This document shows positions 34,509-43,421 of a DNA stretch of 64,000 nt, one piece after another. Position 1 is the stretch's first letter. Every line of letters starts with the position of its first letter. The position numbers and the translations under genes were made by a program. The DNA is from DAITBA01 sp036824005 (GTDB lineage: Bacteria; Pseudomonadota; Gammaproteobacteria; Burkholderiales; Rhodocyclaceae), in assembly GCA_036824005.1 (NCBI GenBank), contig DAITBA010000009.1:81343-145342 (forward strand), written 5' to 3'. Under the pieces are notes generated by a model that searched no databases, was not told the origin of the DNA, and was given only the letters and a program-made list of their open reading frames with translations.

Positions 34509-34886
34509 ATGCCAAGCAAACGTCGGCAGGAGGGGATCACGTTGATTGGACTTATTCTGATCGGTACCCTGGTCGTCTTCGTTGCCATCGTGGCCATCCG
34601 GGTCGTGCCCGCCTACATCGAATACTTCACGATCGTCAAGAATGTGAACGCCGTGGTGAAAGGCGGTGAAACAAAAGGTGCGACCGTGGCAGATATCCGA
34701 AAGGCCTTCGACAGGCGCGCACAAATCGACGACATTACTGTCGTGACCGGGAAGGATCTCGACATCGGCAAGGAAGGCGGCGACGTCGTCATCGGCTTTA
34801 GCTATGCCAAGAAAGCCCCCCTGTTCGGCAACGTCAGCGTCTGCATCGACTTCGAAGGCAGCACCAAGGCCGGCGCGGCACCTTGA
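34509..34886 (+). CDS. DUF4845 single-pass membrane protein
   Basis: A 125-aa protein between lepB and rnc, the usual location of DUF4845. ATG 34509 is favoured by the ribosome site gggaggg (34498-34504); the ATG at 34491, overlapping the lepB stop, is an alternative. The N-terminus (RRQEGITLIGLILIGTLVVF) resembles a type IV prepilin leader, with Gly then a hydrophobic helix, but there is no Glu at +5. The remainder is a small soluble periplasmic domain. Function unknown. Confidence 0.85.
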   Translation: MPSKRRQEGITLIGLILIGTLVVFVAIVAIRVVPAYIEYFTIVKNVNAVVKGGETKGATVADIRKAFDRRAQIDDITVVTGKDLDIGKEGGDVVIGFSYAKKAPLFGNVSVCIDFEGSTKAGAAP

Positions 34887-34898
34887 TACGTTTCCGAT

Positions 34899-35573
34899 AT
34901 GAATGCCAGCGCGCTTGAACAGGCGATTGGCTATTCCTTTTCCGACCGCAGGTTTCTGCAGCAGGCGCTCACCCATCGCAGTTACGGCGCGCCTCACAAC
35001 GAGCGCCTCGAATTCCTCGGCGACAGCGTGCTCAACTGCACCATTGCCTGGGCTTTGTTCGAGCGCTTCGACGCGCTGCGCGAAGGCGACCTGTCGCGCC
35101 TGCGGGCGAACCTGGTGCGTCAGGAGACCTTGCACCGGATCGCCGAAACCTTGCGGTTGGGAATTTATCTCTGTCTCGGCGAAGGCGAGCTGAAAAGCGG
35201 CGGCTATCGCCGCCCATCAATTCTCGCCGATGCCCTGGAGGCGCTGTTCGGCGCGGTGCTCCTCGACGGCGGCTTCGAACCGGCACGGGCACTCATCCTG
35301 CGCCTGTACCAACCACTGCTCGAGCAGGTGGACCCGGGCAAACCGGGCAAAGATGCGAAGACAGCGCTCCAGGAGTTCTTGCAAAGCCGTCGGCGCGGTC
35401 TGCCCCACTATGTCCTCAAGGCGGCCCGGGGGGAGGCCCACGCGCAGGAGTTCGAGGTCGAGTGCCAACTGGCGGATCTCGGCCTCGTGTCTGTCGGAGT
35501 CGGCAGCAGCCGCCGCGCTGCTGAGCAGCAGGCCGCGCAAAGGGCCCTGGAACTGCTTGCCGAGCCTCGATGA
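34899..35573 (+). CDS. rnc: Ribonuclease III
   Basis: A 224-aa double-strand RNA endonuclease for rRNA and mRNA processing. The catalytic signature NERLEFLGDSVL carries Glu38 and Asp42, and the second acidic site lies in ILADALEALFGAV. A dsRNA-binding domain covers about residues 150-222. It follows DUF4845 by 12 nt and overlaps era by four bases (ATGA). Confidence 0.96.
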   Translation: MNASALEQAIGYSFSDRRFLQQALTHRSYGAPHNERLEFLGDSVLNCTIAWALFERFDALREGDLSRLRANLVRQETLHRIAETLRLGIYLCLGEGELKSGGYRRPSILADALEALFGAVLLDGGFEPARALILRLYQPLLEQVDPGKPGKDAKTALQEFLQSRRRGLPHYVLKAARGEAHAQEFEVECQLADLGLVSVGVGSSRRAAEQQAAQRALELLAEPR

Positions 35574-36460
35574 GCGAGCCGAGTTTTCGGGCCGGATTTC
35601 TCGCTGTAGTCGGACGACCCAACGTCGGCAAGTCCACTCTGGTCAATTGCCTGGTCAGACAGAAGATCAGCATTACCTCGCGCAAGTCGCAAACGACCCG
35701 TCACTTGATTCGCGGCATCCTCACTACGCGCGAGCACCAGTTCATCTTCGTCGACACGCCTGGATTCCAGATCCGGCACCAGAGCGCGCTCAACCGCCTG
35801 ATGAACCGTGCGGTGACGGAATCGCTTCACGACGTCGATGTCGTACTGTGCCTTGTAGAGGCGGTACGCTTCGGCGAAGGGGACCGCGCCGTGCTTGGCG
35901 TGCTGCCGCGCGACCGGCCGGTGCTGTTGGTCATCAACAAAATCGACCAGTTGACCGACAAGAGTGTCCTGCTGCCGTACATCGAGCGCGTTTCGCGCGA
36001 GTTTCCGTTCGCCGAGATCATTCCGCTCAGCGCCAGCCGCGGCATGGGCACGGAGGAACTACTGCGCGCTGCGGGCGCCTATCTGCCGCAATGCGAGCCG
36101 CTGTTTCCTGGCGATGAGGTGACGGACCGCAGCGAGCGGTTTCTCGCGGCGGAGCTGATACGGGAGAAGCTGTTTCGCCGTCTCGGTGACGAACTGCCCT
36201 ATGGCATCACAGTGGACATCGAACAATTCGAGGAAGCGGCGCACCTGCGACGGATCCACGCAGCAATTATCGTGGACAAGCCGGCGCACAAGCCGATGGT
36301 CGTCGGCAAGCAGGGCGAGGCACTGAAGGTGATCGCCACGCAGGCCCGGCTGGACATGGAAAAACTGTTCGCAGCCAAGGTGCATCTGGAAGTCTGGGTC
36401 AAGGTGCGCCGCGGCTGGCCGGACGACGAACGGACGCTGAGAAGTCTTGGCTACGAGTAA
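35570..36460 (+). CDS. era: GTPase Era
   Basis: A 296-aa GTPase needed for 30S ribosome assembly. G1 GRPNVGKST (15-23), G3 DTPGF, G4 NKID, and the C-terminal KH domain (IVVDKPAHKPMVVGKQG-like segment near residue 235) are intact. It is translationally coupled to rnc, as is common. Confidence 0.96.
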   Translation: MSEPSFRAGFLAVVGRPNVGKSTLVNCLVRQKISITSRKSQTTRHLIRGILTTREHQFIFVDTPGFQIRHQSALNRLMNRAVTESLHDVDVVLCLVEAVRFGEGDRAVLGVLPRDRPVLLVINKIDQLTDKSVLLPYIERVSREFPFAEIIPLSASRGMGTEELLRAAGAYLPQCEPLFPGDEVTDRSERFLAAELIREKLFRRLGDELPYGITVDIEQFEEAAHLRRIHAAIIVDKPAHKPMVVGKQGEALKVIATQARLDMEKLFAAKVHLEVWVKVRRGWPDDERTLRSLGYE

Positions 36461-36469
36461 CCCCCATCC

Positions 36470-37201
36470 ATGACCGCGAACAGGCAGCGTGTCGACAACG
36501 AGCCCTCGTTCGTCCTGCACACCTACCCGTTTCGCGAAACGAGCTTGGTGGTCGAGATCATCAGTCGCAACCACGGCCGCCTCGGGCTCGTGGCGCGCGG
36601 TGCAAGGCGGCCGAGATCGGCGCTGCGCGGAACGCTGTTGGCATTTCAGCCACTGACCCTTGGCTGGTTCGGGCGCAGCGAGGTGCGCACGCTCGCCAAG
36701 GCGGAGTGGCAGGGCGGGCAACCCTTGCTGCGCGGACACGCGCTGCTGTGCGGCTACTACTTGAATGAGTTGCTGCTGCGTCTGCTGCCACGGGAGGATG
36801 CGCACCCGGCTCTGTTCGAGGTTTACGGGCTGACGTTGGCGCGCTTGGCGGCGGACAGCCCGCAACCGGCCGATCTGCGCCGTTTCGAACTGGCCCTACT
36901 GCGCGAATTGGGTTATGGCCTCACGCTTGATCGCGATGCGCAGAGCGGTGAACGCGTCGATGCTGATAAGATGTATTTTTATCAGATTGAGCGCGGCGCA
37001 GTGCCGGTCGCGGAGTTGGGGCAGCCCGGCAGGGGGGCGGTTTTTTCCGGACGTGCGCTGCTGGCCATGGCGGCCGATGACTTCAGCAGCCCGGAAACCC
37101 AGCAGCAGAGCAAGGCGCTGATGCGCGTGTTGATCAACCATTATCTGGGTGGCCAGAATCTGAATTCCCGCCGCGTTTTCATGGAGCTACAGGAACTGTG
37201 A
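36470..37201 (+). CDS. recO: DNA repair protein RecO
   Basis: A 243-aa RecFOR-pathway mediator that loads RecA on SSB-coated single strands. An N-terminal OB fold (FVLHTYPFRETSLVVEIIS, GARRPRSALRG) and helical C-terminal part (LRRFELALLRELGYG) are recognised. The zinc-ligand Cys residues of some RecO proteins are absent. It lies 9 nt after era and overlaps pdxJ by four bases. Confidence 0.94.
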   Translation: MTANRQRVDNEPSFVLHTYPFRETSLVVEIISRNHGRLGLVARGARRPRSALRGTLLAFQPLTLGWFGRSEVRTLAKAEWQGGQPLLRGHALLCGYYLNELLLRLLPREDAHPALFEVYGLTLARLAADSPQPADLRRFELALLRELGYGLTLDRDAQSGERVDADKMYFYQIERGAVPVAELGQPGRGAVFSGRALLAMAADDFSSPETQQQSKALMRVLINHYLGGQNLNSRRVFMELQEL

Positions 37202-37953
37202 TCGAGTTGGGCGTCAATATCGACCACGTCGCCACGATTCGCCAGGCGCGGCGCACCCACGAGCCGGACCCCGTCTGGGCGGCTGTGGAGGCTCATCTCG
37301 GTGGCGCCGATGGAATTACCGTGCACCTGCGCGAAGACCGGCGCCACATCCAGGACGACGATGTCCGGCGGCTGCGCGAGCTTACTCACATCAAGCTCAA
37401 CCTGGAGATGGCCGCCACGGAGGAAATGGTCGCCATCGCCTGTGTCTTGAAGCCGGAGATGGCTATGTTGGTGCCCGAGGGGCGCCACGAGATCACAACG
37501 GAAGGCGGCCTGGACGTCGCGGCACAGGAGGGCCGGTTGAAGCACGTCGTCACCCGGCTATCTGACGCCGGCATCGTTACGAGCGTTTTCATCGATGCCG
37601 AAATGCCCCAGGTCGAGGCCGCAGCGCGGATCGGCGCACGCGTTTGCGAAGTGCACACCGGCCCCTATGCCCATGCCTTTCACGGCCGCGGCCGGGATCC
37701 GGAAAGTGTTGCCGTACGGGCCGAGTTGGAGAAGATCCGGATTGCCGGCGAGGCTATTCGCCGGCTGGGTATGCGCTTCAACGCCGGTCATGCCCTCAAC
37801 TATCACAACGTCCAGCCCGTCGCGGCCTTGGCGGGCGTGCGCGAGTTGCATATCGGCCATGCGATTGTCAGTCGTGCGGTGTTCGTCGGCATGCGTGAAG
37901 CCGTGCGGGAGATGAAGCGGCTGCTGCGCGAAGGCGCTGCGGTCTCGTCATGA
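37198..37953 (+). CDS. pdxJ: Pyridoxine 5'-phosphate synthase
   Basis: A 251-aa TIM-barrel enzyme that condenses 3-amino-2-oxopropyl phosphate with deoxyxylulose 5-phosphate to form PNP. LGVNIDHVATIRQARR, the EGGLDV segment, HTGPYA and NAGHALNYHNV are all diagnostic. GTG start at 37198 overlapping recO. Confidence 0.96.
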   Translation: MIELGVNIDHVATIRQARRTHEPDPVWAAVEAHLGGADGITVHLREDRRHIQDDDVRRLRELTHIKLNLEMAATEEMVAIACVLKPEMAMLVPEGRHEITTEGGLDVAAQEGRLKHVVTRLSDAGIVTSVFIDAEMPQVEAAARIGARVCEVHTGPYAHAFHGRGRDPESVAVRAELEKIRIAGEAIRRLGMRFNAGHALNYHNVQPVAALAGVRELHIGHAIVSRAVFVGMREAVREMKRLLREGAAVSS

Positions 37954-38348
37954 TCTACGGCATCGGCACGGACATTGCCGCTGTGGCGCGCTTTGCACAA
38001 TTGCAAGAGCGTTACGGTGGGCGCCTGGCCGAACGCCTGCTGACTGACGACGAGCGGGCAGATTTCGCGCAAACAGCGCAGCCATCGCGCTTCCTGGCAC
38101 GGCGCTTCGCCGCCAAGGAGGCATTCGGCAAGGCGCTCGGCACCGGCGTTCGAGTGCCGGCAACGCTGCGCAGCGTCGGCGTCGGTCACGACGCGCAGGG
38201 CAAGCCGCTGCTGACCTACGCTCCAGCGCTCGCGGACCTGGTCGAGAGACTGGGGCTGCGTGCCCATCTGAGCATCAGCGACGAGGCCGATTTCGCGGTA
38301 GCCTTCGTTGTCTTGGAACGAATACCCGGAGAGGGGGAACGATCATGA
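37950..38348 (+). CDS. acpS: Holo-ACP synthase
   Basis: A 132-aa phosphopantetheinyl transferase that activates AcpP. Mg-binding Asp8 in IGTDIAAVARF and Glu in RRFAAKEAFGKALGTG are present. ATGA overlaps connect it to both pdxJ and nagZ. Confidence 0.96.
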   Translation: MIYGIGTDIAAVARFAQLQERYGGRLAERLLTDDERADFAQTAQPSRFLARRFAAKEAFGKALGTGVRVPATLRSVGVGHDAQGKPLLTYAPALADLVERLGLRAHLSISDEADFAVAFVVLERIPGEGERS

Positions 38349-39418
38349 CTGCAAGTGCTTCAACGCTGGGGCCCGTAATGCTCGATCTGAGCGGCACCGA
38401 GCTGACGCCGGACGAGCGCGCACTGCTGTCCCATCCGCTGGTCGGGGGCGTCATTCTGTTTACCCGCAATTTCGCATCGCCCGAGCAACTGATGCGGTTG
38501 ACGGCCGATATCCACGCCCTGCGTGCCCCCAGCCTGCTTGTCGCGGTCGACCATGAAGGCGGCCGGGTGCAGCGTTTTCGCGAGGGGTTCACGCGCTTGC
38601 CGCCGATGCGCGCCTTGGGCGCCTTCTGGGACGCCGATCCGGGCGCCGCTGTCGAGGCAGCCCGGGCGACGGGTTATGTCCTAGCCACGGAATTGCGTGC
38701 AGTCGGCGTGGATCTCAGCTTTACACCTGTGCTCGACCTGGAATATGGCAGCAGCAGCGTCATCGGCGACCGCGCATTCCATGCCAAACCGGAAACCGTA
38801 GCAAGTCTCGCCGGTGCGCTCATCGACGGTCTGCGCCAGGCCGGCATGGGAAGCGTCGGCAAGCACTATCCCGGACATGGTTTCGTTGCGGCCGATTCCC
38901 ACGTGGCTGTGCCAGTGGACAACCGCCCTCTTGCCGAGATCATGGACTCTGATCTGCTGCCCTACCGCCGTCTTGGCGACAAGCTCGCGGCGGTGATGCC
39001 GGCGCACGTCGTCTATGACCGCGTGGATACGAAGCCGGCGGGCTTTTCCACCCACTGGCTGAAGACGGTTCTGCGCGGCACACTCGGTTTTGACGGCGCC
39101 GTCTTCAGCGACGATCTGAGCATGGAGGGTGCCAGCGTCGCCGGTGGCATTGTCGAGCGGGCGCAAGCAGCGGTCGCCGCGGGGTGCGACGTCGCGCTCG
39201 TGTGCAATGCTCTGGAGGCGGCCCGCAGTCTGCTCGATTCGTGGCAACCGCGGCTTGATCCAGCTTCGGCGCGGCGGCTGGCACGACTTGTGCCGCAAGT
39301 GCCGTCCCCGACGCGGGATGCCTTATCAACACACGCCCCCTACCGGGAGGCGCTGGCCGCCATGAAGCGGATACCGCCGATGGAAGTGCGGGGCGACGGC
39401 TGTCGCCCGGCGCCGTGA
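38345..39418 (+). CDS. nagZ: Beta-N-acetylhexosaminidase (GH3)
   Basis: A 357-aa cytosolic enzyme that removes GlcNAc from anhydro-muropeptides in cell-wall recycling. DHEGGRVQRFREGFTRLP, the KHYPGHGFVAADSH loop carrying the catalytic His, and nucleophile Asp in FSDDLSMEGA identify NagZ. The last 20 residues are a Pro/Arg-rich tail. It is the last gene of the plus-strand run; efp converges from the other side with only 3 nt between stops. Confidence 0.95.
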   Translation: MTASASTLGPVMLDLSGTELTPDERALLSHPLVGGVILFTRNFASPEQLMRLTADIHALRAPSLLVAVDHEGGRVQRFREGFTRLPPMRALGAFWDADPGAAVEAARATGYVLATELRAVGVDLSFTPVLDLEYGSSSVIGDRAFHAKPETVASLAGALIDGLRQAGMGSVGKHYPGHGFVAADSHVAVPVDNRPLAEIMDSDLLPYRRLGDKLAAVMPAHVVYDRVDTKPAGFSTHWLKTVLRGTLGFDGAVFSDDLSMEGASVAGGIVERAQAAVAAGCDVALVCNALEAARSLLDSWQPRLDPASARRLARLVPQVPSPTRDALSTHAPYREALAAMKRIPPMEVRGDGCRPAP

Positions 39419-39421
39419 TGG

Positions 39422-39988
39422 TCAGGCGCGCTCGATATAGCTGCCGTCGTCCGTGTTGACCTTGACTTTCTCGCCTGTGGACACGAACTGCGGCACCATG
39501 ACGGTAATGCCCGTCTCCACGGTGGCCGGCTTGAAGGAACCGGTGGCGGTGGCGTTCTTGACGCTGGGCTCAGTGTCGGTCACGGTCAGGACCACGCTTG
39601 CCGGCAGCTGCACGCCGATCGGGCGCTCGTTGTGGAAGTTAATCTGCACCTTGGTGTTTGGCAAGAGGTAGCCGGTCTGGCCTTCGAGCAGATCGCCGCC
39701 AAGCGTTAGCTGCTCGTAAGTTTCATTGTCCATGAAGACGTAGCTGTCGCCGTCGGCGTACAGATACTCCAGCTCCCGGGCTTCCACGTACGCCCGTTCC
39801 ACCTTCTCTTCGGTACGGATGCGCTGGTTGGTCTTGGTCCCGGATTCGATGTCCTTCATTTCCACCTGCATGAAGGCACCGCCGCGGCCTCCGACATGGA
39901 CATGATAAGATTTCAGTACGCGCCAGATGCGCTTGTCCCATTCGATCAGGTTGCCGACCCGGATTTCCGTTGCAAGAACTTTTGCCAT
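39422..39988 (-). CDS. efp: Elongation factor P with arginine tip
   Basis: A 188-aa translation factor that rescues ribosomes stalled at polyproline. Three-domain EF-P layout is clear (KOW domain, then two OB domains ending DDGSYIERA). The tip of the first domain reads HVGGRGGAF, with Arg35 (codon 39884-39886) in the place of the modified Lys34 of E. coli. The backbone (MKDIESGTKTNQRIRTEEKVERA; FMDNETYEQL) resembles the alphaproteobacterial lineage more than the NKSGRNAAVV type usual in betaproteobacteria. No modification enzyme (EarP, EpmA/B) is nearby. It is divergent from the uracil-DNA glycosylase gene. Confidence 0.93.
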   Translation of the reverse strand: MAKVLATEIRVGNLIEWDKRIWRVLKSYHVHVGGRGGAFMQVEMKDIESGTKTNQRIRTEEKVERAYVEARELEYLYADGDSYVFMDNETYEQLTLGGDLLEGQTGYLLPNTKVQINFHNERPIGVQLPASVVLTVTDTEPSVKNATATGSFKPATVETGITVMVPQFVSTGEKVKVNTDDGSYIERA

Positions 39989-40057
39989 GACTCGACTTCG
40001 CTCGACTGCGAAAAAGCTAAGATTTTAACCGAATTCGCGGTTTCTCCGGGTCATATC

Positions 40058-40720
40058 GTGCATCACCTGGCGTGCGCTTCCGAGCTTCTCCAATGCCGTG
40101 ACTGTCCGCGGCTGGCCGGCTTTCTGGACGCGGTCCGGCAGCGTTATCCCGGCTATCATGCCCGGCCGGTGGCACCCTTCGGCGACGCAGCAGCACGTTT
40201 GCTCATCGTCGGACTTGCACCCGGTCTTCACGGGGCAAATCGCAGCGGCCGGCCGTTTACGGGCGACCATGCCGGCATTCTGCTCTACGAGACCTTGCAT
40301 CGCTTCGGCTTCGCCTCCGCTCCGGTATCGCGCGCCGCCGACGATGGCTTGGTGTTGCGTGACTGTCTGATTACCAACGCCGTAAAGTGCGTTCCGCCGC
40401 AGAACAAGCCGACGCCGCCAGAAATCCAGAACTGCAACCACTTCCTTGCTGCCGAGCTCGAAGCCACGACCGGCGTGCGCGCCGTTCTCGCCCTAGGCAC
40501 GGTCGCCCACCGTGCCGTGCTGCTCGCCCTGGGTCTGAAGCCTTCGCAGCACGCATTCGCTCACGGCGTCCGGCATGTGCTCAGAGACCGGCTGGTGCTC
40601 TTCGACAGCTACCACTGTAGCCGCTACAACACGCAGACGCGGCGATTGACCGCAGAGGGTTTCGCCGCCGTGTTTCGCGCGATTCGCGAGGAGTTGGAGA
40701 GCGGGGGCGCATGTGCTTGA
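40058..40720 (+). CDS. Uracil-DNA glycosylase, family 5 (UDGb)
   Basis: An iron-sulfur uracil-DNA glycosylase for base excision repair. The family 5 motif GLAPGLHGANRSGRPFTGD (residues 52-70) lacks the usual catalytic polar residue of families 1 and 4, as expected of UDGb. The second motif SYHCSRYNTQTRRLT is near the end. Cys13 and Cys16 plus Cys in NAVKC and QNCNHF are likely [4Fe-4S] ligands. GTG 40058 is the most downstream start that keeps the first Cys pair; the frame continues open to 39896, inside efp. It overlaps uvrC by 8 nt, so two repair genes are co-transcribed. Confidence 0.85.
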   Translation: MHHLACASELLQCRDCPRLAGFLDAVRQRYPGYHARPVAPFGDAAARLLIVGLAPGLHGANRSGRPFTGDHAGILLYETLHRFGFASAPVSRAADDGLVLRDCLITNAVKCVPPQNKPTPPEIQNCNHFLAAELEATTGVRAVLALGTVAHRAVLLALGLKPSQHAFAHGVRHVLRDRLVLFDSYHCSRYNTQTRRLTAEGFAAVFRAIREELESGGACA

Positions 40721-42509
40721 CCGCAAGGCTTTGATCGACAGCCTGCCGGAGCGACCGGGGGTCTATCGCATGATGGACGCCCAAGGCAACGTGCTCTATG
40801 TGGGCAAAGCCAAGAGCCTCAAGAAGCGCGTTACTTCCTACTTTCAGCGCCAGCAGGGCAATCCGCGCATCCAGTTGATGGTGGATCAGGTGGCCGCGGT
40901 GGAGACGACCGTTACCCGCTCGGAGTCAGAGGCCCTGCTGCTCGAGAACAATCTCATCAAGAGGCTGACGCCGAAGTTCAACATCCTCTACCGGGACGAC
41001 AAATCCTATCCATACATCAAGGTCACCGGTGACATTTTTCCGCAGATCGCCTTTCATCGCGGCGGCTTCGACGAATCCTGCCGGTACTTCGGTCCATTCC
41101 CCAACGCGGGCGCCGTGCGTGAGAGCATTCAGGTGCTGCAGAAGCTGTTCCAACTGCGCACCTGCGAGAACTCGGTATTTTCGAATCGGTCGCGGCCCTG
41201 TCTTCTGCATCAGATCAGGCGTTGCAGCGCGCCCTGCGTGAATAGGGTCCGCGCCGCCGAGTATGCCTCCGACGTGAGGCTGGCAGAGTTGTTTCTGAAG
41301 GGAGCCCACGGGGAAATCCTGGCCCAACTGACGGACAAGATGCAGGCCGCTTCGGACCAGCTCGATTTCGAGCGCGCGGTGGTCTATCGCGATCAGATCC
41401 GCTCGCTGCAGAGCGTGCTCCATCGTCAATACATCAGCAGCGATGCGGACTTGGACGTCGACATCATCGGCGTCGTCTCACACGATGGCATCGCCTGCGC
41501 CAACCTAGCCATGGTCAGGGGAGGGCGGCATCTGGGCGATCGCCCGTACTTCCCGCAGAACGCCCAGCAATGCACGGTGGAGGAGGTGCTGCTGGCCTTT
41601 ATCGAACAGCACTACGTCGAGCATCCGGTGCCACCGCGATTGGTCATCAACTGCGAGCTTTCCCCCGAATCCGGTCCGGTCCGAGACGCGCTGGCGGCGC
41701 GCGGGAGCATACTCGCTCTGCCGCGTATTGCCGCCGAACGTGCCTGGATGGAGATGGTGGAGAAGAACGCGCTGCTGGCCATCGAGGCGCGAGCGCATGA
41801 GCGTTCCCGGACTGAGCAGCGCCTGGAGGCGCTGCAGCTCGCACTTGGACTCGCGGAGGAGCCGAGCCGGATCGAGTGTTTCGACATCAGCCATACCATG
41901 GGCGAGGGGGCCGTCGCCTCCTGTGTGGTGTTCGCCGAACGCCAGATGAAGCGCTCGGAATACCGCCGCTTCAACATCGGCGGCATCGAAGCAGGCGACG
42001 ACTATGCTGCCATGCGCCAGGTGCTGACCCGGCGCTACGAAAAGGTGGTGGCAGGTGAGGGCACACTGCCCGACTTGATACTGATCGACGGCGGCAGGGG
42101 CCAACTCAGGGCCGCCCAGGCCATACTCACCGAACTCGGAGTGCCGGGAATGCCCATGATCGGTGTAGCGAAAGGCGAAGAGCGCAAGCCGGGATTGGAA
42201 AAGCTGGTATTCTGGGACGATCGGGAGCCCACGTGCCTTGGGGCAGACGATCCCGCGCTGCACCTGATCCAGGAGATCCGCGACGAGGCGCACCGCTTCG
42301 CCATAACCGGGCATCGGGCGCGACGCGCCAAGGTGCGCGCGGTCTCGCGCCTAGAGGATATCGCCGGAATTGGGCCGGCGCGGCGCAAGAGGCTCCTGGC
42401 CCAGTTCGGCGGCATGCAGGGCGTGGTGGCGGCAACGGTGGAGGATCTGTGCCGCGTCGACGGCATCAGCCGCAAGCTCGCCGAGCAGATTCACAACCAC
42501 CTGCACTGA
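40713..42509 (+). CDS. uvrC: Excinuclease ABC subunit C
   Basis: 598-aa nuclease that makes both incisions in nucleotide-excision repair. GIY-YIG domain (GVYRMMDAQGNVLYVGKAKSLKKR, about 16-40), a Cys cluster (RPCLLHQIRRCSAPC), UVR motif, RNase H-like C-terminal nuclease (CFDISHTMGEG and LILIDGGRGQL) and a terminal HhH pair are all present. It starts at GTG 40713 and is followed by pgsA after 9 nt. Confidence 0.96.
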   Translation: MLDRKALIDSLPERPGVYRMMDAQGNVLYVGKAKSLKKRVTSYFQRQQGNPRIQLMVDQVAAVETTVTRSESEALLLENNLIKRLTPKFNILYRDDKSYPYIKVTGDIFPQIAFHRGGFDESCRYFGPFPNAGAVRESIQVLQKLFQLRTCENSVFSNRSRPCLLHQIRRCSAPCVNRVRAAEYASDVRLAELFLKGAHGEILAQLTDKMQAASDQLDFERAVVYRDQIRSLQSVLHRQYISSDADLDVDIIGVVSHDGIACANLAMVRGGRHLGDRPYFPQNAQQCTVEEVLLAFIEQHYVEHPVPPRLVINCELSPESGPVRDALAARGSILALPRIAAERAWMEMVEKNALLAIEARAHERSRTEQRLEALQLALGLAEEPSRIECFDISHTMGEGAVASCVVFAERQMKRSEYRRFNIGGIEAGDDYAAMRQVLTRRYEKVVAGEGTLPDLILIDGGRGQLRAAQAILTELGVPGMPMIGVAKGEERKPGLEKLVFWDDREPTCLGADDPALHLIQEIRDEAHRFAITGHRARRAKVRAVSRLEDIAGIGPARRKRLLAQFGGMQGVVAATVEDLCRVDGISRKLAEQIHNHLH

Positions 42510-42518
42510 CCCGTTGCG

Positions 42519-43094
42519 ATGGTTTTCAACCTGCCAAATTCACTCACCTGGGCACGGATCCTACTCATCCCGCTCTTCATCGGTGTCTATTATTTGCCCC
42601 ATAGCTGGCTCGGACCCACAGAGCAAAACGTCTTCGCGACGGTGATCTTCATTGCCGCAGCACTGACGGACTGGCTCGATGGTTACCTCGCCCGTAGCTT
42701 GGGACAGACTTCGGCGTTCGGCGCATTTCTCGATCCGGTCGCCGACAAGCTGATGGTGGCGGCGGCTTTGCTCATCCTCGTCGAACTGGATCGGGTCAAC
42801 GCCGTGATCGCCTTGATCATCATCGGGCGCGAGGTGGCCGTCTCGGCGCTGCGCGAATGGATGGCCAAGATCGGCGCGGCAAAAAGAGTGGCAGTGTCCG
42901 TCCTTGGCAAGGTGAAGACGACGTCCCAGATGGTCGCGATCCCACTCTTGCTATTCCATGACGATTTGTTCGGCATGGACACGCATCATGTCGGCGGCAT
43001 GCTCATCGCCGTGGCTGCGGCGCTCACGCTCTGGTCGATGGCGTACTACCTAAGAGCCGCGTGGCCGCTGCTTTCCCAAGGCGCCGAAGGTTGA
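42519..43094 (+). CDS. pgsA: CDP-diacylglycerol-glycerol-3-phosphate 3-phosphatidyltransferase
   Basis: A 191-aa integral membrane enzyme that makes phosphatidylglycerol phosphate. The CDP-alcohol phosphotransferase signature DWLDGYLARSLGQTSAFGAF with LDPVADK (about residues 49-75) is perfect, within about four to five membrane helices. uvrC-pgsA linkage is conserved with E. coli. The -35 of the tRNA promoter overlaps its stop codon. Confidence 0.96.
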   Translation: MVFNLPNSLTWARILLIPLFIGVYYLPHSWLGPTEQNVFATVIFIAAALTDWLDGYLARSLGQTSAFGAFLDPVADKLMVAAALLILVELDRVNAVIALIIIGREVAVSALREWMAKIGAAKRVAVSVLGKVKTTSQMVAIPLLLFHDDLFGMDTHHVGGMLIAVAAALTLWSMAYYLRAAWPLLSQGAEG

Positions 43095-43118
43095 CACCCA
43101 TGGGACTGGGGCTATAAT
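43091..43118 (+). promoter_or_regulatory. Sigma-70 promoter of the tRNA Gly-Cys-Leu cluster
   Basis: Consensus TTGACA (43091-43096) and TATAAT (43113-43118) separated by 16 nt, the strongest promoter in the window. The start point would be about 7 nt after the -10, close to the tRNA-Gly 5' end at 43132. The -35 overlaps the last bases of pgsA. Confidence 0.9.
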
Positions 43119-43131
43119 GCGCGTCTGTCTT

Positions 43132-43207
43132 GCGGGAGTAGCTCAGTTGGTAGAGCGCAACCTTGCCAAGGTTGAGGTCGCGAGTTCGAGACTCGTCTCC
43201 CGCTCCA
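43132..43207 (+). tRNA. glyW: tRNA-Gly (GCC)
   Basis: 76-nt cloverleaf: acceptor gcgggag/ctcccgc, D-arm gctc...gagc, anticodon stem caacc/ggttg with loop ttgccaa (GCC), T-arm gcgag/ctcgt, encoded CCA. First of a three-tRNA array. Confidence 0.97.
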
Positions 43208-43328
43208 GAATGCCAGGGAAAGCGTCGTGTTAGCGCCGGTGCAGCATGCTCGGCATGTTGGCCAACGTTGATTCACGTTTTCCCTTTTTCATTCCAGGCT
43301 CATTCCAAGCCCGTTCTTGCCGGCTTGC

Positions 43329-43402
43329 GGCGGGGTGGCAGAGTGGTTATGCAGCGGCCTGCAAAGCCGTGTACGCCGGTTCGATTCCGACCCCCGCCTC
43401 CA
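43329..43402 (+). tRNA. cysT: tRNA-Cys (GCA)
   Basis: 74-nt cloverleaf: acceptor ggcgggg/ccccgcc, anticodon stem gcggc/gccgt with loop ctgcaaa (GCA), encoded CCA. The T-stem has one apparent mismatch. It lies 121 nt after tRNA-Gly. Confidence 0.95.
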
Positions 43403-43421
43403 TAATTCCCTTGTCATCGAC

